A stretch of DNA of 64,000 nucleotides from Oleiphilus messinensis (lineage in GTDB: Bacteria > Pseudomonadota > Gammaproteobacteria > Pseudomonadales > Oleiphilaceae): contig NZ_CP021425.1 in assembly GCF_002162375.1 (NCBI RefSeq), positions 2,663,501 to 2,727,500 of the forward strand, written 5' to 3'. Under the pieces are notes generated by a model. The model searched no databases. It was given only the letters and a program-made list of their open reading frames with translations, and was not told where the DNA came from. Positions 45,773 through 54,079 of the stretch are shown here, piece by piece (position 1 is the stretch's first letter; each line of letters opens with the position of its first letter). A program made the translations under genes and the position numbers.

Positions 45773-46007
45773 ATAAAATGAATATACACGAGTATTGAGT
45801 GCTCCGCCTACGTCGGCATAAACGCGGTAAGCCCGTCTAATATTTTTGAGCACCCAGCGGCCGATCTTATTGAATCAAGCCAACTCGACTATATCAATTT
45901 ACTTACTCGCTATGAGATTGCCCTCTAATTGAGGAGGGCCAGTCAGAATAGAGATGATGTTTCGTTAGAAAGACGGCATTAATCCGGATTAACCGATTCG
46001 TCTGTTA

Positions 46008-46385
46008 ATGCGCCATCAGACTCATCCGTTGCGGCAAGTGGTTGCAGTTCCGGGTTCCGGGAGTACAGACGAGCAGATGTCCCATTTACCGGATGCCATT
46101 CGGGAAAAAGTACATAACCAAACCTGTTATTCTGAAGAAGTCCATGGCGGTTGCGGCGAACATCCGGCAAATTACGGTATTGGGTATCGCCGGTTCCGGT
46201 GACCCGTTTGCCAATCTGGAATGAACCATTGAAACATTCCGGCAGTTAAGCGAAAAGGCTCAGGATATCAAACTGTGTGTCTCCATCAATGGCCTTGCGT
46301 TGCCCGACTGCGTGGAAGAGTTAAGCAAACGCAACATCAATCACGTAACCATCACCATCCCGATGATCGAAACCTGCTTCGGGTA
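46008..46385 (+). pseudogene. nifB: Decayed nifB fragment
   Basis: Reading three frames gives pieces of NifB, the radical-SAM enzyme that makes the NifB-cofactor precursor of nitrogenase. First comes SHLPDAIREKVHNQTCYSEE (typical NifB head); then, after a jump, QITVLGIAGSGDPFAN, a stop codon, and TIETFRQLSEKAQDIKLCVS with INGLALPDCVEEL and NHVTITI. The region between YSEE and MAVAANIR is missing about 45 residues. In NifB this missing part contains the CxxxCxxC cluster motif, so the product cannot be active. The segment ends at CFG followed by stops. Confidence 0.85.
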
Positions 46386-46391
46386 ATTTTG

Positions 46392-46628
46392 ATTGAGAAT
46401 TGCAACGTGATCTACGTGGTGTCTGCAGGCGAACCTGCAGCCGCAAAGGTAATCCGTACCGGAGTTCATCCAATTACAGAGCTTAATAGTGGCGAAGCAC
46501 GCACTGTATTATCAAAGCTGCAGACGATTATGGGCAAAAATCTGCCAGCATGGCTGGCAAAATTTCTGGGACAGAGTCCGCTGGATCGAATCCGTTGTCA
46601 GGCGCTCATGGAAGAAGAAGCTGAATAA
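46392..46628 (+). pseudogene. Decayed NifX-like cofactor-binding fragment
   Basis: A 78-codon segment reads NCNVIYVVSAGEPAAAKVIR, then TGVHPITELN and LPAWLAKFLGQSPLDRIRCQ, ending EEEAE and a stop. The VS-x-G-x-PAAAKV-x-HP pattern and the PAWLAK tail are those of NifX/NafY-type dinitrogenase cofactor-binding proteins, as recalled. The N-terminal half is missing and it directly abuts the nifB remnant, so a deletion has fused two nif genes. The frame is intact to its stop but lacks a start of its own. Confidence 0.7.
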
Positions 46629-46660
46629 ATGATTTTCAGTCATCAGTTCCCACTATTCTG

Positions 46661-46693
46661 AAACTGTACCGTAAGCTTTAGTACAGTTTTTAT
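46661..46693 (+). terminator. Terminator after the nif remnants
   Basis: AAACTGTAC pairs with GTACAGTTT around an 11-nt loop, followed by a T-rich tract (TTTTTATAT). It lies about 30 bp after the nifX-like stop, so it may be the old nif operon terminator. Confidence 0.75.
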
Positions 46694-46825
46694 ATCCGTT
46701 TGCATCCATCACGCCACAGGCTGCAATATCGACTACATATTTACAATACGTCGTAATCGAATTTCTCCACTAGAGGCACTACAATATGTTTATTGTATGA
46801 ATGGTCTGTAAAAACAGGAGTCAGG

Positions 46826-47122
46826 GTGCTTAAACTTTTCCGCATATTGAGTGTACTTGAAGGGGGCTCGTATCTGGTAATATTGAGCGTAACGATGGGC
46901 GTTATTAGCCGCGATTTTGTCTTTATGCTTGGGATGACCCATGGTGTGTTGTTTATCGCTTATCTAATGTTGTCGTTACTGGTTAGCAACAAACAAGGCT
47001 GGTCGTTGTTTGTCTGGCTTGGGCTCTTCCTGGCCTCGATTGTTCCGTTAGCATTTTTGCCAGTTGAATGGTTTCTGCGTAAAGAAGCCGAAAATACCGC
47101 TGCTGTAGCAGCCCCTGCCTGA
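46826..47122 (+). CDS. DUF3817 integral membrane protein
   Basis: About 98 residues from the GTG at 46826, which is preceded by AGGAG five bases away; an earlier in-frame start is weaker. It begins LKLFRILSVLEGGSYLVIL, the opening of DUF3817 proteins, and has three hydrophobic helices with the segment GMTHGVLFIAYLMLSL (H-G-x-x-F motif typical of the family). It is an inner-membrane protein of unknown role. A short Ala-rich tail follows. It is convergent with a lipase gene. Confidence 0.85.
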   Translation: MLKLFRILSVLEGGSYLVILSVTMGVISRDFVFMLGMTHGVLFIAYLMLSLLVSNKQGWSLFVWLGLFLASIVPLAFLPVEWFLRKEAENTAAVAAPA

Positions 47123-47134
47123 AATCAAAAACAC

Positions 47135-47155
47135 AGGGCTCTAAAATCGAGCCCT
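47135..47155. terminator. Hairpin between converging genes
   Basis: AGGGCTC/GAGCCCT with a 7-nt loop (TAAAATC) between the DUF3817 stop and the lipase stop; A-rich and T-poor flanks allow termination on either strand, with moderate strength. Confidence 0.55.
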
Positions 47156-47176
47156 TGCCTTGGCTACGTTTACTGT

Positions 47177-48499
47177 TTATTCAGGCGTGCTAGCCATAAA
47201 TTGCGCGGCATTGACATAAAACGGAATAATGTCGTTTTGGGCCGGACTGTGCTTGATGTCCAGTAGGCCGATCATGTCCCAGTGGTCATACCCGTGCCGG
47301 GTTCCCATGAAGTTCCACACTCCTTTGTAAATTGTGCCCGAATAGGGCACCACCGTGTCGATGGAGTTGTTTATTGGGCCCGGCATGCCACGGGTCGAGG
47401 TAATCCCGTCATTTTCCCACCAGGACTCGGTGATCGGGTAGTCAGACTCGGTATCCTGGTACTGACCAATCTGCGAAACCATCGGTACCAGAAAAAGGTT
47501 GGTACCCAATTCCGGGTAATGCTTGCCTGTGAACCAGCTTGGGGTACTGGATTCATTTGCCCAGGAGAAGTAATAGACCGAGTCGACCGCATTCGTCTTT
47601 CCGTTTAGTCGTGCAGCGCCGTCAGAAGACAGGTCATAGAAAGCGGTATCGGTACTATGCTCGTCCAGAAAACTGTTTAAACTCCGATCCAGGTAGTCTC
47701 TCAGATTTTCGCCCTCGGCCCGCGGAGCAAGTCCAAATTGATCAAGTTTCAGGTCAAAAACCGCGTCTCCCCCCATGATATTTACCACATTGACCAGCAT
47801 CTCAATGATGTTGTTGAGGTCTTTATTTTTATTTGCATTGTGAGCGAGCGGTGAACCATCATGCGCACCGGCTAGGGTTGTCAGTGCGTGTACCCAGTTC
47901 CGTCCTTCGCCTGAAAATAGCGGTGACAGATCCGAAACACCGGAGTTAATTTCATCCTGATTTCCATTTTCCAGCAAAGCGATTAAAAGGCGTGCAGTTT
48001 GAGCGCCTTGGCTATGCGCCAATATATTTACTTTTTGATTGCCCTCATTTAAGCCCGGAATATAGGCTTCGTGGTTCCGGTAGTCCGGTCCGAAACGGGC
48101 GTGTCGGTGTGCTTTTGCGTGGGCCGCGCCATAGTCTACAATACTCCCGGTTAATTGCGCGTATAACTCACAGGCCCGATCCCAATTGCTGGAAAGCGGG
48201 CCTACCGCGGGTGTAACGGTATGATATCCGTGGGCCTTCAAGGACTCTTGAATGTCATTAAAACCACCAAAATGTTTGAATCCCTGCATTTCATCGCGAC
48301 CCCAGCCGAAAAAACCGTGCAGTAGTACGGTTGGGTAATCGTTTTTGCGTGTTTCAGGTGCCGTATGGTCATTCGCTGCCGACACGCTCTGGCTGGTGAC
48401 GGTCGTAATGCAAATACAAAGGGTTGCAGCCGCGATCTGTTTGTTGAATTTTGAAAATCGATAGGATGAACCTGAGGAGGTTTTAGTGCAAGGTGTCAT
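47177..48499 (-). CDS. Secreted lipase, family I.5-like
   Basis: A 440-residue triacylglycerol lipase. A twin-charged N-tail and a hydrophobic core (ending VSA, about residue 41) form a signal peptide. The lipase landmarks are TVLLHGFFGWGRDEM (oxyanion), the nucleophile elbow ILAHSQGAQTARLL (A-H-S-Q-G) and a C-terminal HGYDHWDMIG region that may contain the catalytic His. The DYPTVLLHGF start and the SPLAHNANK/SWANESS regions resemble the Bacillus/Staphylococcus group, in which a zinc-binding domain is present. It has no chaperone (Lif) gene next to it. Likely secreted by a type II system. Confidence 0.9.
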   Translation of the reverse strand: MTPCTKTSSGSSYRFSKFNKQIAAATLCICITTVTSQSVSAANDHTAPETRKNDYPTVLLHGFFGWGRDEMQGFKHFGGFNDIQESLKAHGYHTVTPAVGPLSSNWDRACELYAQLTGSIVDYGAAHAKAHRHARFGPDYRNHEAYIPGLNEGNQKVNILAHSQGAQTARLLIALLENGNQDEINSGVSDLSPLFSGEGRNWVHALTTLAGAHDGSPLAHNANKNKDLNNIIEMLVNVVNIMGGDAVFDLKLDQFGLAPRAEGENLRDYLDRSLNSFLDEHSTDTAFYDLSSDGAARLNGKTNAVDSVYYFSWANESSTPSWFTGKHYPELGTNLFLVPMVSQIGQYQDTESDYPITESWWENDGITSTRGMPGPINNSIDTVVPYSGTIYKGVWNFMGTRHGYDHWDMIGLLDIKHSPAQNDIIPFYVNAAQFMASTPE

Positions 48500-48708
48500 A
48501 GTATATCCTGATTGTTGTTATCTGTAAGGGCTGTCATTGCCATGAGATGTTCTCGTTGTATTTCAGATCGGAACCGGATATAAGCTAAACTCTGGATGTA
48601 GCCTTAACTTGTATGAATTGATGAAACGGGCAGGGGAGTCCGGCAATTAAGCGGGGGAATACGTCCAGTTTTGTAATTAGACTCTACTCGACAAAAGGAG
48701 TGTTATGG

Positions 48709-49098
48709 ATGGATCAAATTGAGTTCTACAAAGCAAAACTACAGTACGAAACGGATTCCTGGGATTTGAGTGAAGCGCTGAAACGTGGTGATGCTGTTGT
48801 GGTTATTGATGCCCGAGCGCCAGAAGCCTATGCCGCAGAGCATATACCCACCGCATTAAACATACCACATCGCACGATGAGCGAGGCCACCACAGGTGAT
48901 CTCGACCCAAACGTTCGGTATGTCACCTACTGTGATGGCATCGGTTGCAACGCTTCGACCAAAGGTGCATTGAAAATGGCCGAGCTGGGGTTTCAGGTTC
49001 AAGAACTGTTGGGTGGGCTCGACTGGTGGCGACGAGACGGATATGAAACCCACGGCGCAAACGGACAGCCTGGCACAATTATCAACTGCGGGTGTTAG
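48709..49098 (+). CDS. Rhodanese-like domain protein
   Basis: A 129-residue single-domain rhodanese from the ATG at 48709, with AGGAG eight bases upstream. It has VVVIDARAPEAYAAEHIPTA, the catalytic-loop Cys in RYVTYCDGIGCNASTKGA and LGFQVQELLGGLDWWRRDGY. It probably transfers sulfane sulfur, or acts as a regulator of thiol state. The C-terminal CGC tail is unusual and could be redox active. It stands alone between the lipase gene and a DUF2750 gene. Confidence 0.92.
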   Translation: MDQIEFYKAKLQYETDSWDLSEALKRGDAVVVIDARAPEAYAAEHIPTALNIPHRTMSEATTGDLDPNVRYVTYCDGIGCNASTKGALKMAELGFQVQELLGGLDWWRRDGYETHGANGQPGTIINCGC

Positions 49099-49205
49099 TC
49101 GAGTTCCCGTAGTATAACGTCAATGGACTCCGGCTTTGGTGGGGCAAATCCACCGCGTCGGAGTACGAGCATTGGACAATTTAGACTCGAGAGTACGGTA
49201 AAGTA

Positions 49206-49589
49206 ATGAGCGATACAGAATTAGAAGCCCTTGTCAGCATGAGTTGTGATGAACGTTACGACTATAGCGTAGGGGAAATCGTCGACCAAAAAGAACTCTG
49301 GATACTGGTCAATGGTGACAACCAGTTTTTAAAACTGTACGCCGAAGATGAAGACTTCGAATACGTCCCGGTATGGCCCACAGAAGCCTTGGCGCGCAAC
49401 TACGCTAAAGATGAGTCAGAACTCCAACCCAAGGGCATCACCTTGCCCATATTCTTGAAAAAATGGGTCACCGGCTTACAAAACGACGGCCTCGAACTCG
49501 GTATATTCCCCGCACCAGACGGTACCGTCTGGATCACTGACGTGCATGAGTTCAAACAGGATTTACAGGACGAAATGTCGAATTTTTGA
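49206..49589 (+). CDS. DUF2750 family protein
   Basis: A 127-residue acidic cytoplasmic protein starting MSDTELEALVSMSCDERYDY. The LWILVNGDNQFLKLYAEDED and VPVWPTEALARNYAKDE segments match the DUF2750 pattern, as recalled. No ribosome site is strong. Function not known; the family is widespread as single genes in proteobacteria. Its C-terminal half (PAPDGTVWITDVHEFKQDL) is typical too. Confidence 0.85.
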   Translation: MSDTELEALVSMSCDERYDYSVGEIVDQKELWILVNGDNQFLKLYAEDEDFEYVPVWPTEALARNYAKDESELQPKGITLPIFLKKWVTGLQNDGLELGIFPAPDGTVWITDVHEFKQDLQDEMSNF

Positions 49590-49745
49590 AACTGTATTGC
49601 TTAAAGTGTGATCTATGGAGAGTAAAAAATGGGTCACCACTTAACGATGATTCAGTCTTTACCGAAAGCATCATCAATGGATTAATGATGAGTTTGATAT
49701 GTATAAATTTTTAGCACTTTCAGGGTTAGCAAAAGGAGTAAGTTT

Positions 49746-50096
49746 GTGTCATATGATTTACACATAACGCGTGATGATGAAATCCCACTCGATGAATGGA
49801 TTGCGGCGGTCGATTCTACCGAGGGAGTGCGGATTAATAACGAGGATATTGTGATGACTAATCCGCAATCCGGTCAAGAAATACGACTGGTTTGCGCTCC
49901 TGGAGCTGCAGAAGTGTACTTCCGGGAACAGAGTTGTTGGCACCGAGTTTTTAGTTTTAGTGGCTATGCCTCATTTCGTGCCCCATCAGATTGGAAAGAT
50001 CCCAGCTCTCCCATTCGACAAGTTTCTTTCAAGTTAGCCAAGTTACTAGGCGCCAGCGTTACCGGCGATGAAGGCGAAATCTACAACGAAACGTGA
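49746..50096 (+). CDS. Hypothetical protein, SYDLHITR family
   Basis: A 116-residue protein with a GTG start at 49746 and AAAGGAG seven bases upstream. It begins MSYDLHITRDDEIPLDEWIA, a pattern that recurs in small hypothetical proteins across Gram-negative bacteria (some near toxin-immunity loci). The middle SCWHRVFSFSGYASFRAPSD is aromatic-rich. No catalytic residues can be named. It follows the DUF2750 gene and may be part of the same small cluster. Confidence 0.75.
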   Translation: MSYDLHITRDDEIPLDEWIAAVDSTEGVRINNEDIVMTNPQSGQEIRLVCAPGAAEVYFREQSCWHRVFSFSGYASFRAPSDWKDPSSPIRQVSFKLAKLLGASVTGDEGEIYNET

Positions 50097-50158
50097 CATT
50101 AGAATTTGATGTTATCAGTGCACCTCGAGGCCCGAAGGTAATTTACAGGGCTATCACA

Positions 50159-51280
50159 CTATAACCCCCGAATCCAGTGATCAATCTCATCTATCACTGC
50201 TGGTTCAATCGTGGTTTCAATCTGCCAGTATTCATCAGGCCCTTTACCCGCCAGAGCAGTTTGAAACAGGTGATTGAGGCCGTCAAATGTTTTGACCTTT
50301 GATTGTACGTTGGTTAACAGTGCTTTGGTGGGGTGATGGTTCGCTGTGGCGGACACCAACAGATCCTGGCTGCCAAACAAAGCAAGGATGGGCCCATTGT
50401 GGGCTTTCAGTAGGGTATTGAAATCCATTTGCAATGCAGTTTGCCACCAGGGTGTTGCAAACAGGTTCTGGATTTTTTTGATATCGGACTCGCTTTTCAT
50501 TCCTGCTGAAACGGCGTAGTCTTTTATACGCTCCCGCGCGCTGGTTACGTTTTTTGCGGTTTTGACGATACGGAACAAGTCTGCCAGCTCTTTACCCACT
50601 CGTTCGATTTCTGACGCTTTGGCGCCTTTGGCTCTCATAATATCCTGGTTTTGGCGGATTAGGGCTTGTTCTAGCGGTTCCGCGCCAATGCCTGCCAGTG
50701 AGACAATAAAATCAGGTGTGGCCCATTTTGCCGCAAGCACTGCTTTTATCCCGCCTTGAGAGTGGCCGATAAATCCGGTTTTAGTTTTCGGCAAGCCTGA
50801 CTTAGTTTGTAGCCAGGTCAGTGCGGCGGCAGCATCTGCCGCGAACTCCCAGTCGGTTGCGTGTTTGTAGTCTCCACCGCTTTTACCGACCCCGCGATTG
50901 TCGTATCGCAGTACTGCATAGCCTCGCTCGGTTAGTAAATGTGATAGCGTCAAGAAGTATTTGTGTCCGGTAATGATGTCGTCTTTAGTTGCGGGCGGTT
51001 TACCCGCCTCATGGCCGCTGATTAATACGACCGATGCGATGATGTTTTTGTCGGTCGGGTACGTTAACTCGCCATTAATTCTGATGCCGTCTCCAGCGTT
51101 CTCGAAAGAGACATCCTTAATAACGTAGCCCCGTTTTGTCGGTTCTTGCGGGTGATCTACCGTAGCGAACAGCAGCTTCTCAAATGAGGTTGAACATGCC
51201 GTCAGTATACAGGTGAGGAGTGACGCGAGCAGCGTTTTCAATTTAAACTTCATCAGCTTGATATCATTTGTCCGCTTCAT
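50159..51280 (-). CDS. Alpha/beta hydrolase lipoprotein
   Basis: A serine hydrolase anchored as a lipoprotein: a short basic head, then KTLLASLLTCILTAC (lipobox). The fold follows with VVLISGHEAGKPPATKD, RYDNRGVGKSGGDYKH and the nucleophile in TGFIGHSQGGIKAV. The catalytic acid is in LALFGSQDLLV and His in DGLNHLFQ. The ATG at 51280 (AAGGA upstream) is chosen over one nine bases earlier and one at 51253. It is divergent from a TetR gene, probably its repressor. Confidence 0.88.
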   Translation of the reverse strand: MKRTNDIKLMKFKLKTLLASLLTCILTACSTSFEKLLFATVDHPQEPTKRGYVIKDVSFENAGDGIRINGELTYPTDKNIIASVVLISGHEAGKPPATKDDIITGHKYFLTLSHLLTERGYAVLRYDNRGVGKSGGDYKHATDWEFAADAAAALTWLQTKSGLPKTKTGFIGHSQGGIKAVLAAKWATPDFIVSLAGIGAEPLEQALIRQNQDIMRAKGAKASEIERVGKELADLFRIVKTAKNVTSARERIKDYAVSAGMKSESDIKKIQNLFATPWWQTALQMDFNTLLKAHNGPILALFGSQDLLVSATANHHPTKALLTNVQSKVKTFDGLNHLFQTALAGKGPDEYWQIETTIEPAVIDEIDHWIRGL

Positions 51281-51404
51281 TGTCAGCATCCTTGGATTTC
51301 TGGCATTTGATTTGTTATTGGATCAGGTTGTAAAAGTCGTGAAAGTATAGTGAATTTTTATTGTGTGAGACATATGTGTATCATTAAATTTTATTGAGAA
51401 AGGC

Positions 51405-51956
51405 ATGACTGACGCTAGAATTAAAAAATCGAACCATGCGCTAATGGAATCAAGCGTAAAGCTTTTGCTTGTTAATCCACAGGCAACGATGAGTGAAGTT
51501 GCCGTTGCGGCTGGTGTTGGCAGGGCTACGCTCTATCGCCATTACCCTACCAAGCTGTCCTTGATCGAGGCGCTGGCTGAAACCTGCGTTCAGGAACTTG
51601 ATGCCGCTTGTGCCCATATCGAAGCAGAAGCGCAAAGTGCGACACAAGCGATTGAATTGTTGTTTAGCGCAATGGCTCCACAAGCCGAAAAACTGAAAGT
51701 ACTGGCACTCCTGGATCAATATGACTCGCCCCGACTCAAGCAAATACAGTCAAAACAGGATCAGGAAATATTGGAACTTATCGAATGGCTCAAGCAGGAG
51801 AAGGCCGTAGATAACAACGTACCGAACGACTGGCTGCTGATCCTGATCGATAACCTGATCTACAGCAGCTGGATTTTGATGGGAAAGGGGTTCGCAGCCG
51901 ATGTTGCGGCAAGTTTGGCACTGAGGACGTTTTTGAGTGGTGTGGGTACGAGGTGA
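51405..51956 (+). CDS. TetR-family regulator
   Basis: A 183-residue TetR-type regulator with N-terminal helix-turn-helix (MSEVAVAAGVGRATLYRHYP) and a helical C-terminal domain containing LLDQYDSPRLKQ. It is divergent from the hydrolase lipoprotein gene across a 125-bp gap, the common repressor-target arrangement, and overlaps slightly with the start region of the next gene (the frame at 51937). Probable target: the lipoprotein hydrolase or the following gene. Confidence 0.88.
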   Translation: MTDARIKKSNHALMESSVKLLLVNPQATMSEVAVAAGVGRATLYRHYPTKLSLIEALAETCVQELDAACAHIEAEAQSATQAIELLFSAMAPQAEKLKVLALLDQYDSPRLKQIQSKQDQEILELIEWLKQEKAVDNNVPNDWLLILIDNLIYSSWILMGKGFAADVAASLALRTFLSGVGTR

Positions 51957-51981
51957 TTTGTTATTTATTAAGTCGGTACAG

Positions 51982-52611
51982 ATGTTACACCTTATCTTTA
52001 TTTTAGGGATTATTCTGCTCCACGGTTGCTCAACCTTGCCAGAGGTAGTCGAATCAACCGGGCATCCGGAAGGAACCGAATCCGAGATCTACATCGCAAA
52101 CCATGGATGGCACACCGGTGTTATTTTAAGTGCCCAAGATTTTTTCAGTGCCATGCCGGCGTTAAGGTCCAGATTTGGGGCGTACCCATTTATCGAAATC
52201 GGCTGGGGGGACGCCGGATTTTATCGGGCAGATGAAATTACTTTGGCGATTACGATCAGGGCTATTTTTTGGCCGACGGACTCAATTGTACATGTTGTCG
52301 GGTTGCCGAGATCGCCTTATATCCACTTTAAAAACAGTGAAGTAAAACGGCTTAAGGTCACAAATGATGGTTTGTCGGCTTTGAAACAATTTCTATCCAA
52401 CAGTGTCGATCGGGATAAACAGGGAGCACCTCGCATGCTGGATCAGGGGATCTACGGGGATAGTCAATTTTATCGGGGCACTGGTTACTACCACGTATTC
52501 AACACCTGTAACAAATGGACGGCCAAAGCACTGGCCAGTGCAGGAGTGGACTTGTCCACCCAGTTCAAATTAACCGCCTCAAGCGTGATGGATGTGATTG
52601 AAGGCGAGTGA
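51982..52611 (+). CDS. DUF2459 (TIGR02117) lipoprotein
   Basis: A 209-residue lipoprotein from the ATG at 51982 (lipobox ILLHGCS). The family opens with the ANHGWHTGVIL stretch, followed by FIEIGWGDAGFYRA, then LDQGIYGDSQFYRGTGYYHV and FNTCNKWTAKALASAGVD. DUF2459 proteins are periplasmic or outer-membrane proteins of unknown function in Gram-negative bacteria, often with the GWHTG...GWGD...NTCNKW pattern that suggests a papain-like (N1pC/P60-like) catalytic triad (Cys, His, Asn). It follows tetR directly, so may be in its operon. A MITE hairpin lies after the stop. Confidence 0.88.
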   Translation: MLHLIFILGIILLHGCSTLPEVVESTGHPEGTESEIYIANHGWHTGVILSAQDFFSAMPALRSRFGAYPFIEIGWGDAGFYRADEITLAITIRAIFWPTDSIVHVVGLPRSPYIHFKNSEVKRLKVTNDGLSALKQFLSNSVDRDKQGAPRMLDQGIYGDSQFYRGTGYYHVFNTCNKWTAKALASAGVDLSTQFKLTASSVMDVIEGE

Positions 52612-52639
52612 TGCACATCGCTTTTTCGTAGTTTTTAAT

Positions 52640-52709
52640 TAGGGTCTTATATGGACTCCCGTTTATAGAGTTCTCATTGACAATAAACGGGAGTCCATAT
52701 AAGGCCCTA
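52640..52709. mobile_element. 70-bp MITE-like inverted repeat flanked by TA
   Basis: Arms TAGGGTCTTATATGG... (52640-52666) and ...CCATATAAGGCCCTA (52683-52709) pair over 27 bp with one mismatch around a 16-nt centre. Both ends carry TA, the target of Tc1/mariner/IS630 elements. The right TA is also the left TA of the adjoining IS630 element, so one inserted against the other. The IS arms (GTGTAATGTCCTAATTT) differ from these arms, so the MITE is not simply derived from it. It could also work as a terminator for the gene before it. Confidence 0.7.
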
Positions 52710-53884
52710 GTGTAATGTCCTAATTTAAATAGAACGATCTATAATGGTTAAAAGCCATTAAACTGGAATATAGATCGTGGAATCAAAAGTTCGTATTAGT
52801 CTATCAGAAAATGAAATAAGAAAGCTCGAGGAAACAATCCGCAGTCGACAAACAGGCCAGCGTTTGGTTACCCGAGCGAGAATCGTATTGCTCGCAGCTC
52901 AAGGGAAAAGTAATGCTGCGATTTCCAGAGAGTTGGGCATTGGGCTGAATGCCGCTCGTTCGTGGCGCGCACGTTATGCTGAAAATGGATTCGCTGGGAT
53001 AGAAAAAGAACGACCTCGTGGTGACAACCATGGTGGAAAAAGTAGTATCGAACAAGCGCAATTACGTTCCAAAATTATTGAGCTGACCACGCAAACCAAA
53101 CCGGAGAATGAAACTCACTGGTCAACCAGAAGTATGGCTAAAAAACTAGGAACAACGCACAGCTTTGTGAATCGTGTTTGGCAGGAATCTGGGCTGAAAC
53201 CGCATTTGAGTCGCTCGTTTAAGGTGAGTAATGATCCAAATTTTGAAGAAAAACTCAAAGATGTAGTGGGTCTGTACTTATCTCCGCCTGAAAACGCTGT
53301 TATTTTCAGTGTGGACGAAAAATCATCCATTCAGGCTTTGGATCGAACTCAGCCGGGCTTACCTATGAAGAAAGGACGAGCTGGCACGATGACGCATGAC
53401 TATAAACGGCATGGTACCAGTACTTTGTTTGCGGCCTTAAATGTTGAAACTGGCGAGGTAATTGGCGAGTGCAAGTCCCGACATCGGCATCAAGAGTTCC
53501 TCTCATTTTTTAAAGACAGTGGAGAAAAACGCTCCAAAAAATCTGGATTTACATTTAATCGTGGACAACTACAGTACACACAAACATGAGAGTGTGAAAC
53601 GATGGCTATCCCGGAATGAACGGGTAAAACTGCACTTTATTCCAACCAGTTCTTCATGGCTCAATCTGGTAGAACGCTTTTTCGGATTACTTACGGAAAA
53701 GCAATTGAAGCGCGGAATATTTACATCTGTGAGGGAACTCGAAACCTGCATACATTCGTATATCGAAAATCATAACGCATCGCCTAAGCCATTCGTTTGG
53801 ACGAAAAGTGCTGAAGATATATTAGAAAAAGTCGGTCGAGCTAAAAACGCATTAAACAATTCCATTTAATTTAGGACAGTGCAC
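52710..53884 (+). mobile_element. IS630-family element with TA target duplication
   Basis: Imperfect inverted ends start at 52710 (GTGTAATGTCCTAATTTAAAT) and at 53884 reading back (GTGCACTGTCCTAAATTAAAT), bracketed by TA on both sides (52708-52709 and 53885-53886). They flank a frameshifted transposase gene. Length about 1.17 kb, in range for IS630. The right flank repeats the GTG after TA, giving a local CTAGTG on both sides. Confidence 0.85.
52777..53869 (+). pseudogene. IS630 transposase with a frameshift
   Basis: The first frame (from 52777) carries the N-terminal helix-turn-helix (AAISRELGIGLNAARSWRAR), the linker and the first acidic Asp in IFSVDEKSSIQALDR. After about residue 240 the reading must move by one base to continue as LHLIVDNYSTHKHESVKRWL (second Asp) and SSWLNLVERFF (Glu). 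Removing one T from the run of six at about 53505-53511 restores one continuous DDE transposase through HQEFLSFLKTVEKN. A +1 recoding event or a homopolymer sequencing error could also explain it. If the sequence is right, the element is inactive unless shifted. Confidence 0.88.
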
Positions 53885-53955
53885 TAGTGTAGCCCGCTAG
53901 ACGTCCTATGCACGTCAGATTAGCCAACGCTTTAAGTAAGTTGCTTGGATATAAA

Positions 53956-53976
53956 TAAACGTACGTTTACTAAACG
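53956..53976. promoter_or_regulatory. Overlapping palindromes upstream of the molybdoenzyme
   Basis: TAAACGTACGTTTA (53956-53969) is a perfect 14-bp dyad and CGTTTACTAAACG (53964-53976) a second one sharing its right half. They lie 104 bp before the molybdopterin oxidoreductase start. A TetR gene ends the operon, so these are likely operator half-sites for that repressor. Confidence 0.6.
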
Positions 53977-54079
53977 ATGGTTAATTAAACTATAATCACA
54001 TCGTGACTCTGCTGGAATGTGCACAGGCCCAAATCAACACACTGTGACTTTGCCTCTTATCCATCATTGGAAGAATACT

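Noticed and set aside
49120-49175. Possible hairpin around the segment CTCCGGCTTTGGTGG and CCACCGCGTCGGAG
   Set aside because: Pairing is interrupted and there is no T-tract, so it was not called a terminator.
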